A stretch of 64,000 nucleotides of DNA, from the NCBI GenBank assembly GCA_027575805.1, contig JANBPU010000002.1, forward strand, positions 1 to 64,000, written 5' to 3'. Of this stretch, positions 34,867-46,368 are shown piece by piece (within the stretch, counting starts at the first letter, position 1; the number at the start of each line of letters is the position of its first letter). The notes under the pieces were generated by a model. The model did not search any database. It saw nothing but the letters and a program-made list of their open reading frames with translations, and was not told the DNA's origin. A program made the translations under genes and the position numbers. This DNA comes from Mycoemilia scoparia (Eukaryota; Kickxellomycota; Kickxellomycetes; Kickxellales; Kickxellaceae).

Positions 34867-37763
34867 CTAATGCCGCCGCTTCTTCGCCTGGGCCTTCTTC
34901 TGGGCCTTTTCGGCTCTCAGGTCCTTCTTGAGACGCTTGTCGACCATCTTGTAGCGGCCCTTGACACCTTGTGGTCTGCCCTTTCCTTTATTCTTTCCTT
35001 TGGCCACCACAACTTGAACCTTCTTTTTGGGCTTGGCCTTGGTGCCACGGTTCATCATTTTTTCTATGCTTCGGGCCTTCTCTGACTCCGTCATGTCTTC
35101 GTTCTGAGCAATGCCCTCAGCTTTCTTGGTAAGGCTAGCAAGGCGGCGAGATGCGCGCATCTTTTTCCTTGCCTTGGCTTCGGCAATCTTTTTAATGGGT
35201 CTTGCGTTCAGGGCCTTCAGCTTATCACGCAGGAGCTGCATTGCCTCCTTTGTCACCGGAATGTTGGGCTTGTTGTGCTTCTGCTCGTCATCCAAGAACC
35301 ACTGAGGCAATCCATCAATATCGTTCATTGAATGCCGGTTGAAGTATTGGTCCTCCAAACTCTGTCTTGTCTCTTGCCTATTTGCAAGCTTGTATGCCAA
35401 TGTCATGGCTTCAGCAGTAGCCAAGCTTGTGTCTGGGCCAGCAGCCACCTCCTCATCATCGGTTCCAAAGTCAAATTTCCCTTCAGGAACCTTTGGGACA
35501 AGTTTGAAATCATCATCATCATCATCATCAAGCTCCCCTTCGCTACTGTCATCATCTAATTTAGCATCGGCTTTACGCTTGATCGATTTCTTTGTATTGG
35601 TTCTCTCTTCTACTTCATCCTCAGAACTGTCATCAAGGCCTTCAAAAATCGGTTGGTCAAACCACATGGCCGCCTTTTTCGATAGCTTTGAGATTTCAAC
35701 AGCGGGTTTTTGTTTTTTTCCTTCGTCACCATCGTCATCAACCTCATAGCCAAGCTTGCGGGCCTTTTTGTCCTGCTTGGCCTTGGTTTTCATTTTTCTG
35801 ATTGCTGATGCATCGTCGTCACTGTTATCCGATCCATCGGAATCTGTATCATCATCAAGTTTCTTCCTCTTATAAGCTTGAATGTCAACTGGTCCTTCAT
35901 CTTCGTCACTGCTATCGGAATCAGATTTTTCGCCATCACTAAAGCCACGGAATTCTTCCTGTTCGCTGCGCCTCTTCTTTATGTCTGTTTTAGAATCCTT
36001 TTCGCGGAGACGATCCATAAATTCGTCATATTGTTTATTGAGCTCACGATCAAGCTCATTGAGCCTGCCAAATTCATCATCGCCATCCAAGTTATCACCA
36101 GACTCATTGTCACTGTCCAACTCGTATAGGGAATCATCAGAACCTTCCTCAACAAACCGATCTGCTTCATTAGCGTCGTAGCTTTTTTTACCTCCCACAT
36201 TGGTTGTGCTGAATAGACCTTCGCCTCCCTGCTCCATACCAATGTCCTTGGGCGTGACCATATTTAGTTGCATTTTAACCAATTGCTTTTGGCGCTTCTC
36301 ATTGACCCTTCGGCGTTGCTTCTTCAGCTTTTGTTGTTCACTTTTGGCCAATTGCTCAATCTATATATATATATATATGATTTAATATTGTCTCTCTCTC
36401 TGATCCGGAATTATAAATAGCTTGCTATGAGTATAAATATGTGGGATCTTACCTCATCCTCAGTATTTTGCTCTTCCTCCTCCTCCTCTGCATTTGATTT
36501 CTCCTCTTCATCCTTTGCTGATGTTTCAAGCTTGTATCTTTCACGAAGTGCTGCTCGCCACTTCATTAAAGTGCGGAAGTCCTTTTTGCCAATGAGCTTG
36601 ATATCTTTGCAGTATATTATAATGTCCTCTGTAGTTTCTGGAAGTAGCAGAAGTCTATAATATCAAGTATGAAGTCAGATGGGCTGGATCCTATGAATGA
36701 TGTGGTTTATAAATGACAATAAAAATGCTTACTCTTTGGCCTCATCGTCATCAAATGTCAGTTCATTAACAGATCCCAAAAGGACGATTGGGTCCTTTGC
36801 TTTTACAAGCTCCATGGCAGAAACTTTGGTATGGAGAGTGTAGTTTCCTTCTTCGTAACCTTCACGATGTCTCTTTTTCTGCTTAGACTCTGGGGCAAAA
36901 ATGTTCAAAGATGTCGATGCTTTTGCTACATCGAGCTCTTCAAACACATATTTTGGATCAAGGAATCTTGGATCGATGTTCTTTGGGGCAATGTAATCTT
37001 TACATACAACAAAGATTTCTGCAGAGACGTTTCTTGACGACAGAGGCTTTGTGGCCTTGACTTTCTTGAAAAATTGGTTAAAGACCCAGATGAGACTGTT
37101 GTAGTCCTTTGAGCGGAAAATCTTGGTGACAAAGGTACCACCACCCTGCAAAAACTCTGTAGCTAGTTTGAATGATTTTAGTACCAGTTCTGACTGGGTA
37201 AAGGCGTCGTGTGACCATGATGAACCAACATTGGGAGCACCGTCATGCAAGACTCTGTATATCGAGTAATTTTTTTACAGCGAATGTTAGTCAACAAGGT
37301 CTTAATTGGAAGGGGTCGTAAAGCTAAGCTGATGATTCTATACTTACACATCGGCTTTCCAAGTCTTTAGTGTCTGACTGAGCTTATTGCGACACTTGTC
37401 CGTCGTGATATCCTCAGCAAAAGTGATTACATTGGGAATAGGCTTGATTGGGACCAAATCCACGCCTACAAGTTAGAATTGTCGCCAGTTAGTTATGTAT
37501 AAAAACATTTTTAGCCATTGATTCACCCAAAACAAATACTTGCCCACTATGACACTAGATGGAGGCATATACTTTTGGGCTACCTGAAGCCAACCGCCAG
37601 GAGCGGCACAAAGATCGATTAAGCAGCGGGCGCCAGACAGAAAGTTGAAGTCTCTGTTAAGCTGAATTAGCTTGTATGCCGAACGAGCACGGTAGCCCTG
37701 CTCCTTGGCCAAGTGGTAATACTTGTCAAGACGTCCCTTTGCGGACTTTTTCTGGAAACCCAT
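34867..37763 (-). CDS. SPB1: rRNA 2'-O-methyltransferase Spb1
   Basis: Nucleolar methyltransferase needed for 60S ribosome assembly; it methylates 25S rRNA. About five exons give roughly 850 residues from the ATG at 37763 ([20 protein letters not shown]) to the TAG at 34867. The FtsJ domain has SAM motif [16 protein letters not shown] and the K-D-K-E tetrad visible as [23 protein letters not shown] and SAEIFVVC. The middle is a long acidic, Lys-rich region with Asp runs encoded by GAT repeats (35509-35531). The Spb1 C-terminal domain ends with [20 protein letters not shown] and a very basic tail. Trp-rich DPLPKWF-like segment appears as [10 protein letters not shown]. It is head to head with the PPR-like gene, 179 bp between ATGs. 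Confidence 0.95.
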
Positions 37764-37942
37764 GCCTAATTCGTGCTATTAATGCTTAAAGTATTGATCA
37801 AACAAATAAAAAAGAGCATGTGGTAGTGGTAAAGAATTTTTGGGACAGCTTTTTTTGTTGCTGAATTTGCAGTACGCTGATTTAATCTATTGATCAAAGC
37901 AATGTAGTAGATTGCAAGCATCCAAAAAATATCAGTTAGGCG

Positions 37943-40408
37943 ATGGCAGAACAAGCAAGGAGACAGTTTTCAACTCTATCTAAATTCAAGCAAGTAAAAG
38001 CTGCACCCACAGATATAGATAGGCGCTCCTGTGGCCCCACAGAACTCGCCCCTAGACTTTGGTGGAACCTAAAGGTGATTTTAAGTATGCCAAGAGGCTC
38101 AATTAGATTGAACTTCAAATGCATTAACCGTTGTCTTGAGAGAATCCCCGCGTTTGAATTAGATAACAATGGCCTTCGCCCAAGGAATGCAGGTGGGCAG
38201 AAGAAGAGTGTGCTGCTTGTGTCGTCGATTTCAGCACAGCGCAAAATCAATACCGATGATAATCCAAATACAGCGCCTAGTTCTTTGGAAAATAGCGAAA
38301 CCAAAAATCAAAAAGTCAACGAGAAGCTGTTGCGTGCACTGGAGGCCATTGAGCAAATAGAGCCAAAGATCACATTCGAATACCCAGGCATCCATGCAAG
38401 TGAATATCCCAAGGAAACAGACAATTCGATTATTGATGCAATATGCCACCGAGTTCATCAGGGGGCAGATCAAGTAAGGAGGAGGGCAAAGGCGTTTGAT
38501 CTGGTGCCAGCTACGAGGCTTTTCAACGAGCTCTTGGAAAAGCAGCTCGAGTGCTTATCAAAATTTACACCAGATCCCCTTGAGGGCCAGCAAAAGTTTG
38601 CTACACAATGGACAAACAGCATGTCCAGGCTCTCCATGGCCGTGTCTGTTTTATCATCACAATTAATTCGTAGTGGATGTAGAAAAAGTATGTTTGATCT
38701 GGTAGACATTCTCATAAGGTTTGGTAGAAAACTGGAAAGGCATTCAGAAAGCAGGTCCTATAGCAAGTGCTTGGCCATACAACTCAAGCCATACCACCTT
38801 TTCGAGAACGTATTAAAACAGCTTTGTGCCGTGGGATCACAGTCGTTTCTTGTGAGCGAGGTTCTCTATGAAGTATATAACCAGTCCAACACTCTTGTTA
38901 AAAAGCTTTCCCACAAAACATTAAGGGCTTTCCTAGTGCACCTACAAGAACACAGCCAATATATCTGCGCGGTTAATTGGGCAAGAGTGATCCCCAAAGA
39001 GGTTTATGACAAGCCCACCACCAGATCCATATTCATTTCCGTGTCTCGCCTATCCACTGCCAACTTATCTACTTTTTCAGGAGAAAGAGCAGTCTCTCCA
39101 CGGTCTAATGCGAGTATTGATGTCCTGCAGAGGTGGATAGATGAGATTTTGAAGCTTTTAACTCAAAGGGGATTTGATATTGACGCTGATATTCTCAACA
39201 ACCACCTCAGCGCAAAGCTCAACTTACAAAGAATGTGTAATGATACCCAAAAACCAAAAACAATAGGAGATGTTACCAAAAAGTTTTCCATGATGGGTGT
39301 AGATCCGGACCATGTAACATATTCCATATTGGCCAAGTACTTTTTCTATGAAGGTCAATACGATACTGCATATACGCTGCTCAATTTAGTGTTGAAGCAG
39401 GAAAAAGAATGGCATAAGTCCAGGAAAAATAACGATCATTCAATCTACTCTATTGCCATTAAATTGTGGTCGAAGGCGGGAGAATGGGATAAAGTAAAAA
39501 GTATACTTCATGTAATGAAATCAAAAGGCATCGGCATTAGCCCTAGAGTTGCTTCGACGCTTCTTGCCTATGCAACAGTACCTGACCTATCCACAGAAAT
39601 TTCCAACATTATAAAGACTTACAATATGGAAAGCCAACCATTCGCCAATAGTGGAGACTCTAATAGAGGAGATCATATCGCCAGCCCTGATCAAAGCAAG
39701 CATTTTCCCCTTCTTGGCAAGGTTATATATGCCCTCTGCTGTCAAGGCGATATTAAAGCTGCAGGCCAGCTGCTTGAACATTCAGCCAAAGTCGCATCCA
39801 CCACACATCAAACTAATAAAATGGGAAGCTATGGAATTACTCTGACATTCGCCTTAAATTCTTTCCTTGAAGCTCTGACCGTCAGAAATTACGACTCCAT
39901 GGTAGATAATCTATTTACAAACGAGAATCACGCGACAACTAACCATTTGTTTGCTCAAAATGACAGTCACTTAGAGGCACATAATGGGGCTGATAAAACT
40001 TTGTATTTGAAAAACTTTGTCTATACAGCATCTCGGTACGGAATATATTTCAATACCTACACATATAATATCATATTCATGTATCTGTATCACCACTACT
40101 TGCACGATCTGGAGTTTGCTATCACAAAAAAGGGAGCCAAACATCCTTCTCCTCAACTTGCCTGTGCGCTTTATACGCTTATGGTTGCCGAGGGTGTTGC
40201 TGCAGACACCGTCACAGCAGTGATTCTTGTACCATTCCTCCTCCTTTGTAGCCGCCCTACAGATGCTCGCTTGCTTTGGCACCAGTCGCCTACAAATAGT
40301 TCGCACCACATTTCTCAAGATACTACCAGGGGAATCATCATCAATATTTCAAAGACAATGAAATTTTCTCATAAACAGCAATTGCAACTGCATCAAATCC
40401 TTGAGTAA
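37943..40408 (+). CDS. PPR-like protein, probably mitochondrial
   Basis: A single-exon gene of 821 residues. The N-terminus (MAEQARRQFSTLSKFKQVK) is basic and Ser/Thr-rich, consistent with a mitochondrial leader. The body is helical with pentatricopeptide-like repeats, best seen at DPDHVTYSILAKYFFYEGQY, DHSIYSIAIKLWSKAGEWDK with VKSILHVMKSKGIGISPRV, and YFNTYTYNIIFMYLYHH. Such proteins bind organelle RNA and help its processing or translation. The target is not predictable. It has no recognised introns, unlike most neighbours. A tetratricopeptide protein is a possible alternative, but the repeat spacing suits PPR better. Confidence 0.7.
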   Translation: MAEQARRQFSTLSKFKQVKAAPTDIDRRSCGPTELAPRLWWNLKVILSMPRGSIRLNFKCINRCLERIPAFELDNNGLRPRNAGGQKKSVLLVSSISAQRKINTDDNPNTAPSSLENSETKNQKVNEKLLRALEAIEQIEPKITFEYPGIHASEYPKETDNSIIDAICHRVHQGADQVRRRAKAFDLVPATRLFNELLEKQLECLSKFTPDPLEGQQKFATQWTNSMSRLSMAVSVLSSQLIRSGCRKSMFDLVDILIRFGRKLERHSESRSYSKCLAIQLKPYHLFENVLKQLCAVGSQSFLVSEVLYEVYNQSNTLVKKLSHKTLRAFLVHLQEHSQYICAVNWARVIPKEVYDKPTTRSIFISVSRLSTANLSTFSGERAVSPRSNASIDVLQRWIDEILKLLTQRGFDIDADILNNHLSAKLNLQRMCNDTQKPKTIGDVTKKFSMMGVDPDHVTYSILAKYFFYEGQYDTAYTLLNLVLKQEKEWHKSRKNNDHSIYSIAIKLWSKAGEWDKVKSILHVMKSKGIGISPRVASTLLAYATVPDLSTEISNIIKTYNMESQPFANSGDSNRGDHIASPDQSKHFPLLGKVIYALCCQGDIKAAGQLLEHSAKVASTTHQTNKMGSYGITLTFALNSFLEALTVRNYDSMVDNLFTNENHATTNHLFAQNDSHLEAHNGADKTLYLKNFVYTASRYGIYFNTYTYNIIFMYLYHHYLHDLEFAITKKGAKHPSPQLACALYTLMVAEGVAADTVTAVILVPFLLLCSRPTDARLLWHQSPTNSSHHISQDTTRGIIINISKTMKFSHKQQLQLHQILE

Positions 40409-40798
40409 AACATCGCTCAATCCTATAGACCAAAATTTTTTCCACACATTTAGACAGTATACATGTGGAATTTGTATTATCTGATTTACTGTTTTAATAT
40501 TGGAGCTTAGAATAGAGAACACTTAACACACCAACTGCTGACAATACATTATAAATTGTCATGGTGACCGAAAAGGCTATGCTAGAAGGCTAGGAAACGG
40601 TAGCAAATTACTATCAAATCACTGACTACTTTTGGTTACTTATTCTCCCATAACACCTGCTTTTCTGCTTTAAATTGATGCGGAATGTTTGGCTAATAAG
40701 GTTTGGATCTGGTGAAAACCCAAACAGCTATCTTCCCAAGACCCTTGCTTGTTCTATTTTTGCACTTTTATCCTATATATACTTTAATTCATAGTGGA
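40409..40798. other. Intergenic region and ALE1 promoter
   Basis: An upstream open stretch joins in frame to ALE1 without an ATG until 40799; a non-ATG start was not assumed. No other feature is seen. Confidence 0.45.
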
Positions 40799-43234
40799 AT
40801 GGGGGCTTTTCGTTGTCTTTTAGAGCTGATTTCTGAAAAATATTTAGGTGGGATATCTGTGGATCGAATCGGCATCATTGCCTCTCTCCTCCTATGTTAT
40901 CCCTTTGGTCATATTTTTAGAAGAATACCAGCAACCAAGCCATCACTCAGACATTCATACGTTCTTCTGGTCTCTGCGTTTTTGCTCTGCATTGTCCAGG
41001 ATCTGTACATTGGGACTTTACATCTTGTGGTTAACGCACTTGCAACATACTTTATTATAAAATATGTCAAAGGTGCGCTGATGCCAACGCTCGTGTTTGT
41101 GTTAACTATTCTTCATATGTCTTACACGTAAGTGTAGGCTGCAGTTTTACTATACGAGTATGGACTAAAGGTCAGCATAGAGCCCTAATATCCAAAATAT
41201 ACTTTTATAGCCACATTATTAGACAGATACATAGGGACGATCCGGCTTTCCTGGACATATCAGGCCCTCAAATGATTATGGTCATAAAGCTTACATCGAC
41301 AGCCTTTTGTATATACGATTCTAATAAAGATCACAAGGTACTCGCTGTGACTGCTATGCATAATCTCACGCTACTCTCCCAACATTCACACTAAACAGCC
41401 CTTTTGATTGACTATTAATCTGGAGAATAGAGCTTTACTTCTTACCAAAAGAGGCATGTAATAAATGAAATGCCCAGTATCCTTGAGTTCTTTGGCTACG
41501 TTTTTTTCTTTCCATCCCTTGTGGCGGGCCCATCATTCGAGGTAAGTATTTGGCAGGTTCTTCATCAAAAGGGAACAATCCTGTGTGCCCTCATACGTCC
41601 CCTGGAAGTTTGGCCCATATGCCGTACACTTTTGGGAAGCATTGGAGATATTATCCCAGTACACTTCTAGAGGAGACTTTGCCATTTACTAGAAGCGATT
41701 ATCTATATGGGTGGTTATTTTTAAAAGCGCTAAATGCACCACGGCTTTTATCATGCGTTAAAATAACAACCCAAATTGACTTTATGCTGTGGCCAAAAAT
41801 TTCTAACTTTCTCACCAAAAAATAACGATCCATATATACACATATATTTCCACATGGCCTAATATGGCTTTCCACTAAACTATTGTAGCTATCTTCATAC
41901 CGCAAGTTGATCCAGCTTGATGATGTAAGTATGCGTTATACCCATGCATCATAATCGATTGGTCGTCGAAGAGTGACTTAGTCTCTAACCTCAATTTAGA
42001 GAAAGGTCCAGAGGACCCAGAACAGGATGGCTTACAACAACCTCTTGGAAAGTATCTTCTGGATGGTATTCTATGTCTGTCTATCGCCATACTTCAGCTA
42101 TGATTTCATGATAACCACCGAATACTTTTCATGGAATCTCCTAAAAAGGTATTATTATGCACCACTGAAATATTGAGTATGAAAACATTGGCACCTTGGT
42201 CCTAACTATTGAACGGAAATGTTTACAGAATCGCATATTTATTCCTTGCTGGAATAACAACACGCACTGCTTACTATACTGCATGGAAAATGAGCGAGGG
42301 CAGCTGTAGGCTTACAGGCCTTGGATTTGACGGTTTTGATGACAACCAGAAGCCCAAATGGTAAGTCAAGCACATGTCTGTGTATTACTGCGACATCCCT
42401 TTTGGATATTGAGCTGTTACTCCCTAAGTTCTTTACAAGAATATAACGTGTCCCTATTGCATCTTACTTAGGCAAAGCATATCAAACATTAACATCAAAA
42501 AGATCGAGTTTGCTACTAGCCAAAAGGAAGCAGTCGACAGCTGGAACATTGGAACAAACACCTGGCTTCGGAATTATATCTACCTCCGATTATTACCCAA
42601 GCAAGGAAAGAGCAGCAGCCGCGCAGCTCTAGTGACATTCATCGCATCGGCCTTCTGGCATGGCTTCTACCCAGGATACTACAGTAAGTTTCTGTAAGGT
42701 ATCTCATATATATATATATATACAGTCCAGAATCCTGTCACTAACTTATCCACATTTTAAATAGTGACATTCTTTATTGGAGCAATGGGATCCAATGCTG
42801 GTAGGCGTAAGTATCATCCCAGTCCCGGACTTGTGTTTACTGGAAGAAGGGATTTTGCTAAAATAAGCAAAAAAAACAAGCCAAACAATTGAAGTTATCT
42901 ATTCTTTATTAATATATACCCGTATATATGTGTGTGGATAGTTCTTCGCCGGAATCTTAGGCCGCTTGTTGTTTTGAACAGTGGTAACGATACTAAAACA
43001 GCTGGAAGAAGGAAAACCATTACAAAACAAGTCTATGATGTTCTCGGCTGGTTCATTAGCTTGCTGGTACTTAATATGTACGGATCGGCATTCATTCTGT
43101 TGGATTTTACCAAGAGTGTTTTGGCATGGCAATCGCTGTATTTTATCCCTGAACTTGGGATCATGGTTATACTTGTGGCTTTTCAATTCCTAAATGTCGG
43201 GAAATACCTTCCTCGGCCCTCAAAACAGAAATGA
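40799..43234 (+). CDS. ALE1: MBOAT lysophospholipid acyltransferase Ale1-type
   Basis: Membrane O-acyltransferase that adds fatty acids to lysophospholipids at the ER. Nine exons (40799-41127, 41211-41337, 41431-41541, 41889-41924, 42000-42148, 42229-42360, 42472-42683, 42765-42806, 42942-43234) join in frame to 476 residues. Matches to yeast Ale1 run through the protein: YPFGHIFRRIP, QKRHVINEMPSILEFFGYVF, FPSLVAGPSFE, TRTAYYTAWKMSEGSCRLTG, WNIGTNTWLRNYIYLRLLP and the active-site His in SAFWHGFYPGYYM. Many hydrophobic segments are present. A C-terminal Lys-rich end (PRPSKQK) could act in ER retention. Intron 3 (41542-41888, 347 bp) is unusually long because it holds a family-2 and a family-1-like repeat. 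Confidence 0.93.
41552..41683 (-). repeat. Family-2 element, copy E, reversed, inside an ALE1 intron
   Basis: Reads in the opposite orientation to copies A-D: CTTCATCAAAAGGGAACA, CCCTCATACGTCCCC, CCGTACACTTTTGGGAAGC, then TATTATCCCAGTACACTTCT. It starts about ten bases after the splice donor. Confidence 0.65.
41708..41773. repeat. Short family-1-like palindrome in the same ALE1 intron
   Basis: Left end TGGGTGGTTATTTTTAAAAG and right end GCGTTAAAATAACAACCCA form an imperfect inverted repeat. The internal family-1 words are mostly missing, so membership is tentative. Confidence 0.5.
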
Positions 43235-43776
43235 AACACTATATTTTTTGGGACCGGTTTGTGGGTCAGAAACACAGTATCCCGTTTGAAATTAATTGGC
43301 CATTAGCTAGTTAATTCCCGAATAGTGTCATATAGAAGGGTTACTTTTGACTCATTAGTAGGCTATAAATACTAAACTAGAATATCTTAAAAGAGGTGAG
43401 AGATTACGAAGTTATTCTATACTGGTTCTGGTTGCGATAAGCAATAAAGGTCTACATATGCCCATTGCTGAATGATGAGCTATTAGAAGATGGAAGCCAA
43501 ATATCTTTGGTGATTTTACACGAATTTATTATGTTAAAAACAGAAGTGATACAGAAATCACGCATTAGAAATCAAACTGAAACACTGACAAAAATATCAA
43601 TAAACCGATCAATAAGCAGAAAATGCCTAAAGTAGGCTGTTTATTGGTCAATCCGGATTTTTTGTCATGGTGAAAGAAGGACGATACACTCCTTTCCACG
43701 AATACAAATGATCAAATATAAATACGCAGGATTCGAAAAGACATACGAAATTATTACCAGAGTTTAGACGGTCCTT
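43235..43776. other. Convergent intergenic region with a family-3 palindrome
   Basis: Between the ends of ALE1 and the kelch gene. It holds the element at 43602-43672. No gene is seen. Confidence 0.5.
43602..43672. repeat. Family-3 palindromic element, copy 1
   Basis: Shares AAACC-ATCAATA, ATGCCTAAA-TAGGCTGTTTAT and GATTTTTTG with 47930-48000. The core GCCTAAAGTAGGC is a near-perfect hairpin. Confidence 0.65.
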
Positions 43777-44952
43777 TTAGGCAGTGCAAGCATTAAAGAT
43801 CTCAACGGAAGCAGTTGAGTTGGCACCCTGGTAAACAAGACCGCCGCCTACTAGAATCACACATCCATCGATTGATACGGATGTTGCTCCAGTGCGCAAT
43901 GTATGTAGCTGGATATTAGGTGAATGGCTGACCCACTGTCGAGTATTCGTGTCCAAGACATCGAAGACCTTTGATCCGTCACCTCCAGCAAAGACTACAT
44001 ACCTGCCACCAAGTTGGTGGGAGTTGGGGAATGTGCGGGGTTCGGCTAACTGCAGAGTACCGCACCATTCCAGTCTATCCTGACAGAATAGATCAACTCT
44101 CGCAGAAGGACCACTGTCATCGCTGCTGTCATCCTGGCCAAACACCTGACCGCCACCAACTGCAAAGATCCCGTTTGTTCCTGCACCGCCAACACTGAAT
44201 CTGGGAGAAGGGAAATCGGCGCCTCGTGTCACATTGACACTATTCGACACTACGTTGAATAGTGTGGTTTGAGGTGAACCCTGGAAGTCATTAAATCTGT
44301 TTCCTGGGTCGTTGTTTTGGTAGTTAGAGGTCACAATGCCAAAGCCGGTATTTGGGTCGCTCATAGGCAGCCCAAACTGCGGTCTAAAGACTGGCTGCTC
44401 CATGCTGGTGACCCTGAAATTCAAGTCAACAAAATCGATAGTTTTTGAAAGGTAGTTGAGGTCACCAGACAAACCGCCAACAATGGCAGCTCGGTCGCCA
44501 AGGTCGACTATTCTAGGGGCGCCACGTGGGACAGTCAAATTAAATTGGCTCCATTTACCAGTCTGTGTGTCGTAAACGTCAACGATGGACAAGGGCGCAA
44601 AGTTGCTATCCATGCCGCCAGCAAACAGCGCATAGCGTCCGCCAAATGATCCAGACCCGATTTCGGAGCGAACAGTCGGAAGCTTGTCGGTGGACCACTG
44701 GCCTGTTGTGCGATCATATATGTCAACGGTGTCGACGTATGTGTCATTATCGAGATACCCACCAGCAAATATGGCCTTCGAGCCAGCAGCGGCACCAGCT
44801 ATCCTGGAGCGGGGAACACTAAGCATTGCACCGCTTATTTCCCAGTCATTGACGTTGGGATTGAATCCAGTTCCCTGGCGGGGCGCGCCATGACCACTCT
44901 GGGCCAAGGATAGCGCGGACAATCCAAAACAGAAGCTTGAGAGTACTTTCAT
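43777..44952 (-). CDS. Secreted kelch-repeat protein
   Basis: Single-exon gene of 391 residues. The N-terminus is a signal peptide (MKVLSSFCFGLSALSLAQSG). The rest is a beta-propeller built of kelch repeats; the repeat core appears as AIFAGGYLDNDTYVDTVDIY, ALFAGGMDSNFAPLSIVDVY, IFAVGGG and YVVFAGGDGSKVFDVLD, usually followed by a Trp. Two N-glycosylation sequons (NLT, NVT) and a pair of Cys in the later repeats suit an extracellular protein. No transmembrane segment or catalytic residues of a galactose oxidase were recognised. A role at the cell surface is inferred. A TATATAAG box lies about 145 bp upstream. Confidence 0.85.
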   Translation of the reverse strand: MKVLSSFCFGLSALSLAQSGHGAPRQGTGFNPNVNDWEISGAMLSVPRSRIAGAAAGSKAIFAGGYLDNDTYVDTVDIYDRTTGQWSTDKLPTVRSEIGSGSFGGRYALFAGGMDSNFAPLSIVDVYDTQTGKWSQFNLTVPRGAPRIVDLGDRAAIVGGLSGDLNYLSKTIDFVDLNFRVTSMEQPVFRPQFGLPMSDPNTGFGIVTSNYQNNDPGNRFNDFQGSPQTTLFNVVSNSVNVTRGADFPSPRFSVGGAGTNGIFAVGGGQVFGQDDSSDDSGPSARVDLFCQDRLEWCGTLQLAEPRTFPNSHQLGGRYVVFAGGDGSKVFDVLDTNTRQWVSHSPNIQLHTLRTGATSVSIDGCVILVGGGLVYQGANSTASVEIFNACTA

Positions 44953-46047
44953 GGCCGAACTATAGATTATTTGGCTTGTATGTTTACGTACAAATGAACA
45001 AGTGTCCTGGGGAATATTCGACTGGGATGCGCAGTGAGACGAAAAAGAAATGCTAAGAGTAGCTTGAGGTTGACTTCAGATGGAGCTCTGGGTGCCTTAT
45101 ATAGACAACATGCCACTATAATCAGGTGGCTAGCCCTTGCTTCCGCTGTGGTGGGTAAATTGTTCTAGCCAAGTCTCCGTGTCACTTGCCCCACGCACTA
45201 CTGCACAATTTCACATAGCACCTTTGATCCGCTCACATCTCGCCCATTCCCCTTGGCCTGCTGCTTGATGTCCTTATGATGGCACCCTTTGACCAAAGGT
45301 CATGGCTAACATTAAGAGGTACGTGATAGGGTTTGGGATTGGCATTCTCCTCGTAGCAACCGATTTCTTGCTGATTATGTTCGAGAGATAGCCTGGCGCT
45401 ATGACGTAGCACTGCCCTCCCAGTGATTTTTTGAGCAAAGGGACAGACAAACGCGCCTCTGCTATGCTCAACAGCTATGTGTGCTAAAGAACCGTGCAAA
45501 AATACGCCCTTCCGCCTTGTTGCCCGATTAAAGGCTCTTTGGCATGGAAAAGAAGAAAACAGGCTTGCTTGCTCCCCCTCCTCCACCAAGCACAATACAA
45601 TGGCGTATAAATGTCGTTGCCATGTGTCATAAGAAAGGCTTCAGGATAACCAACAAAGAGCCGTGTTTGTTGGTGGACAGATGTATCGGCATTTGTAGCC
45701 TCTTTTTGTGGGAGAATGAATGGCTATGAAGTAAATCCTGATATCATTTAATACATGTCTCAATATAAGCTATGGTCTAAAAATAGCACCATCTAATCCC
45801 ATATCTGTGAAAGGAATCTCGAATTTTAAATCCCTGGGATAAAATCAGCCACAATTATGCATATTTCTGCCTGATAGCGTATTGCTCTGAGCAAGCATGC
45901 AAGTATAATTTCAATATAGTTTATTGACATAGAGGAAAAATATACAATCCGGTTGCTATGTGGAAAGATGTGAAAAGTGTGGGAGTATATTTACAGAGCT
46001 GTAATAAAATATTCGGCGCAATATTCTGGTTCTTCAGGGTCGATTCC
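44953..46047. other. Promoter of the kelch gene and 3' side of the glycine-rich gene
   Basis: No gene is supported. Apart from the TATA box at 45096-45103, nothing structural was noticed. Confidence 0.5.
45096..45103 (-). promoter_or_regulatory. TATA box of the kelch gene
   Basis: Read on the minus strand, TATATAAG lies about 145 bp upstream of the ATG at 44952. Confidence 0.5.
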
Positions 46048-46368
46048 TTAGAGGTAAATACCACCGGCATATTGTGGGCCAGCAACAATGACTCCGGATG
46101 GGCCCTGAATCACAGCACCTGCTGTCGAAGCGCCCTGGATGGCCAAATGCCCACCATAGCCGCCGTATATTCCGCCAGCTGATGCAGGGCCTGCAGCGAT
46201 TGAGCCTGAGGGGCCGTATGCCATGTATCCGCCTGTGAAGCTACCAGCATTTCCAAATCCGCCATAGCCACCGAAGCCACCGAATCCGGGGTATTGTGCG
46301 GCAACGAGATCACCTGTCATGGCGAGGATGGGTGCAGAGACAAGAAGGAGGGATTTCGAGAAGAGCAT
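46048..46368 (-). CDS. Small secreted glycine-rich protein
   Basis: One exon, 106 residues. The signal peptide is MLFSKSLLLVSAPILAMTGD with likely cleavage after LVAA. The mature part is Gly/Ala/Tyr/Ser-rich: YPGFGGFGGYGGFGNAG, then the loose repeat GPSGSIAAGPASAGGIYGGY and GPSGVIVAGPQYAGGIYL. There are no Cys or charged residues in the mature part apart from a few. Such sequences fit a structural wall or spore-coat protein; no family was recognised. A TATA box (46483-46490) lies about 115 bp upstream. Confidence 0.75.
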   Translation of the reverse strand: MLFSKSLLLVSAPILAMTGDLVAAQYPGFGGFGGYGGFGNAGSFTGGYMAYGPSGSIAAGPASAGGIYGGYGGHLAIQGASTAGAVIQGPSGVIVAGPQYAGGIYL

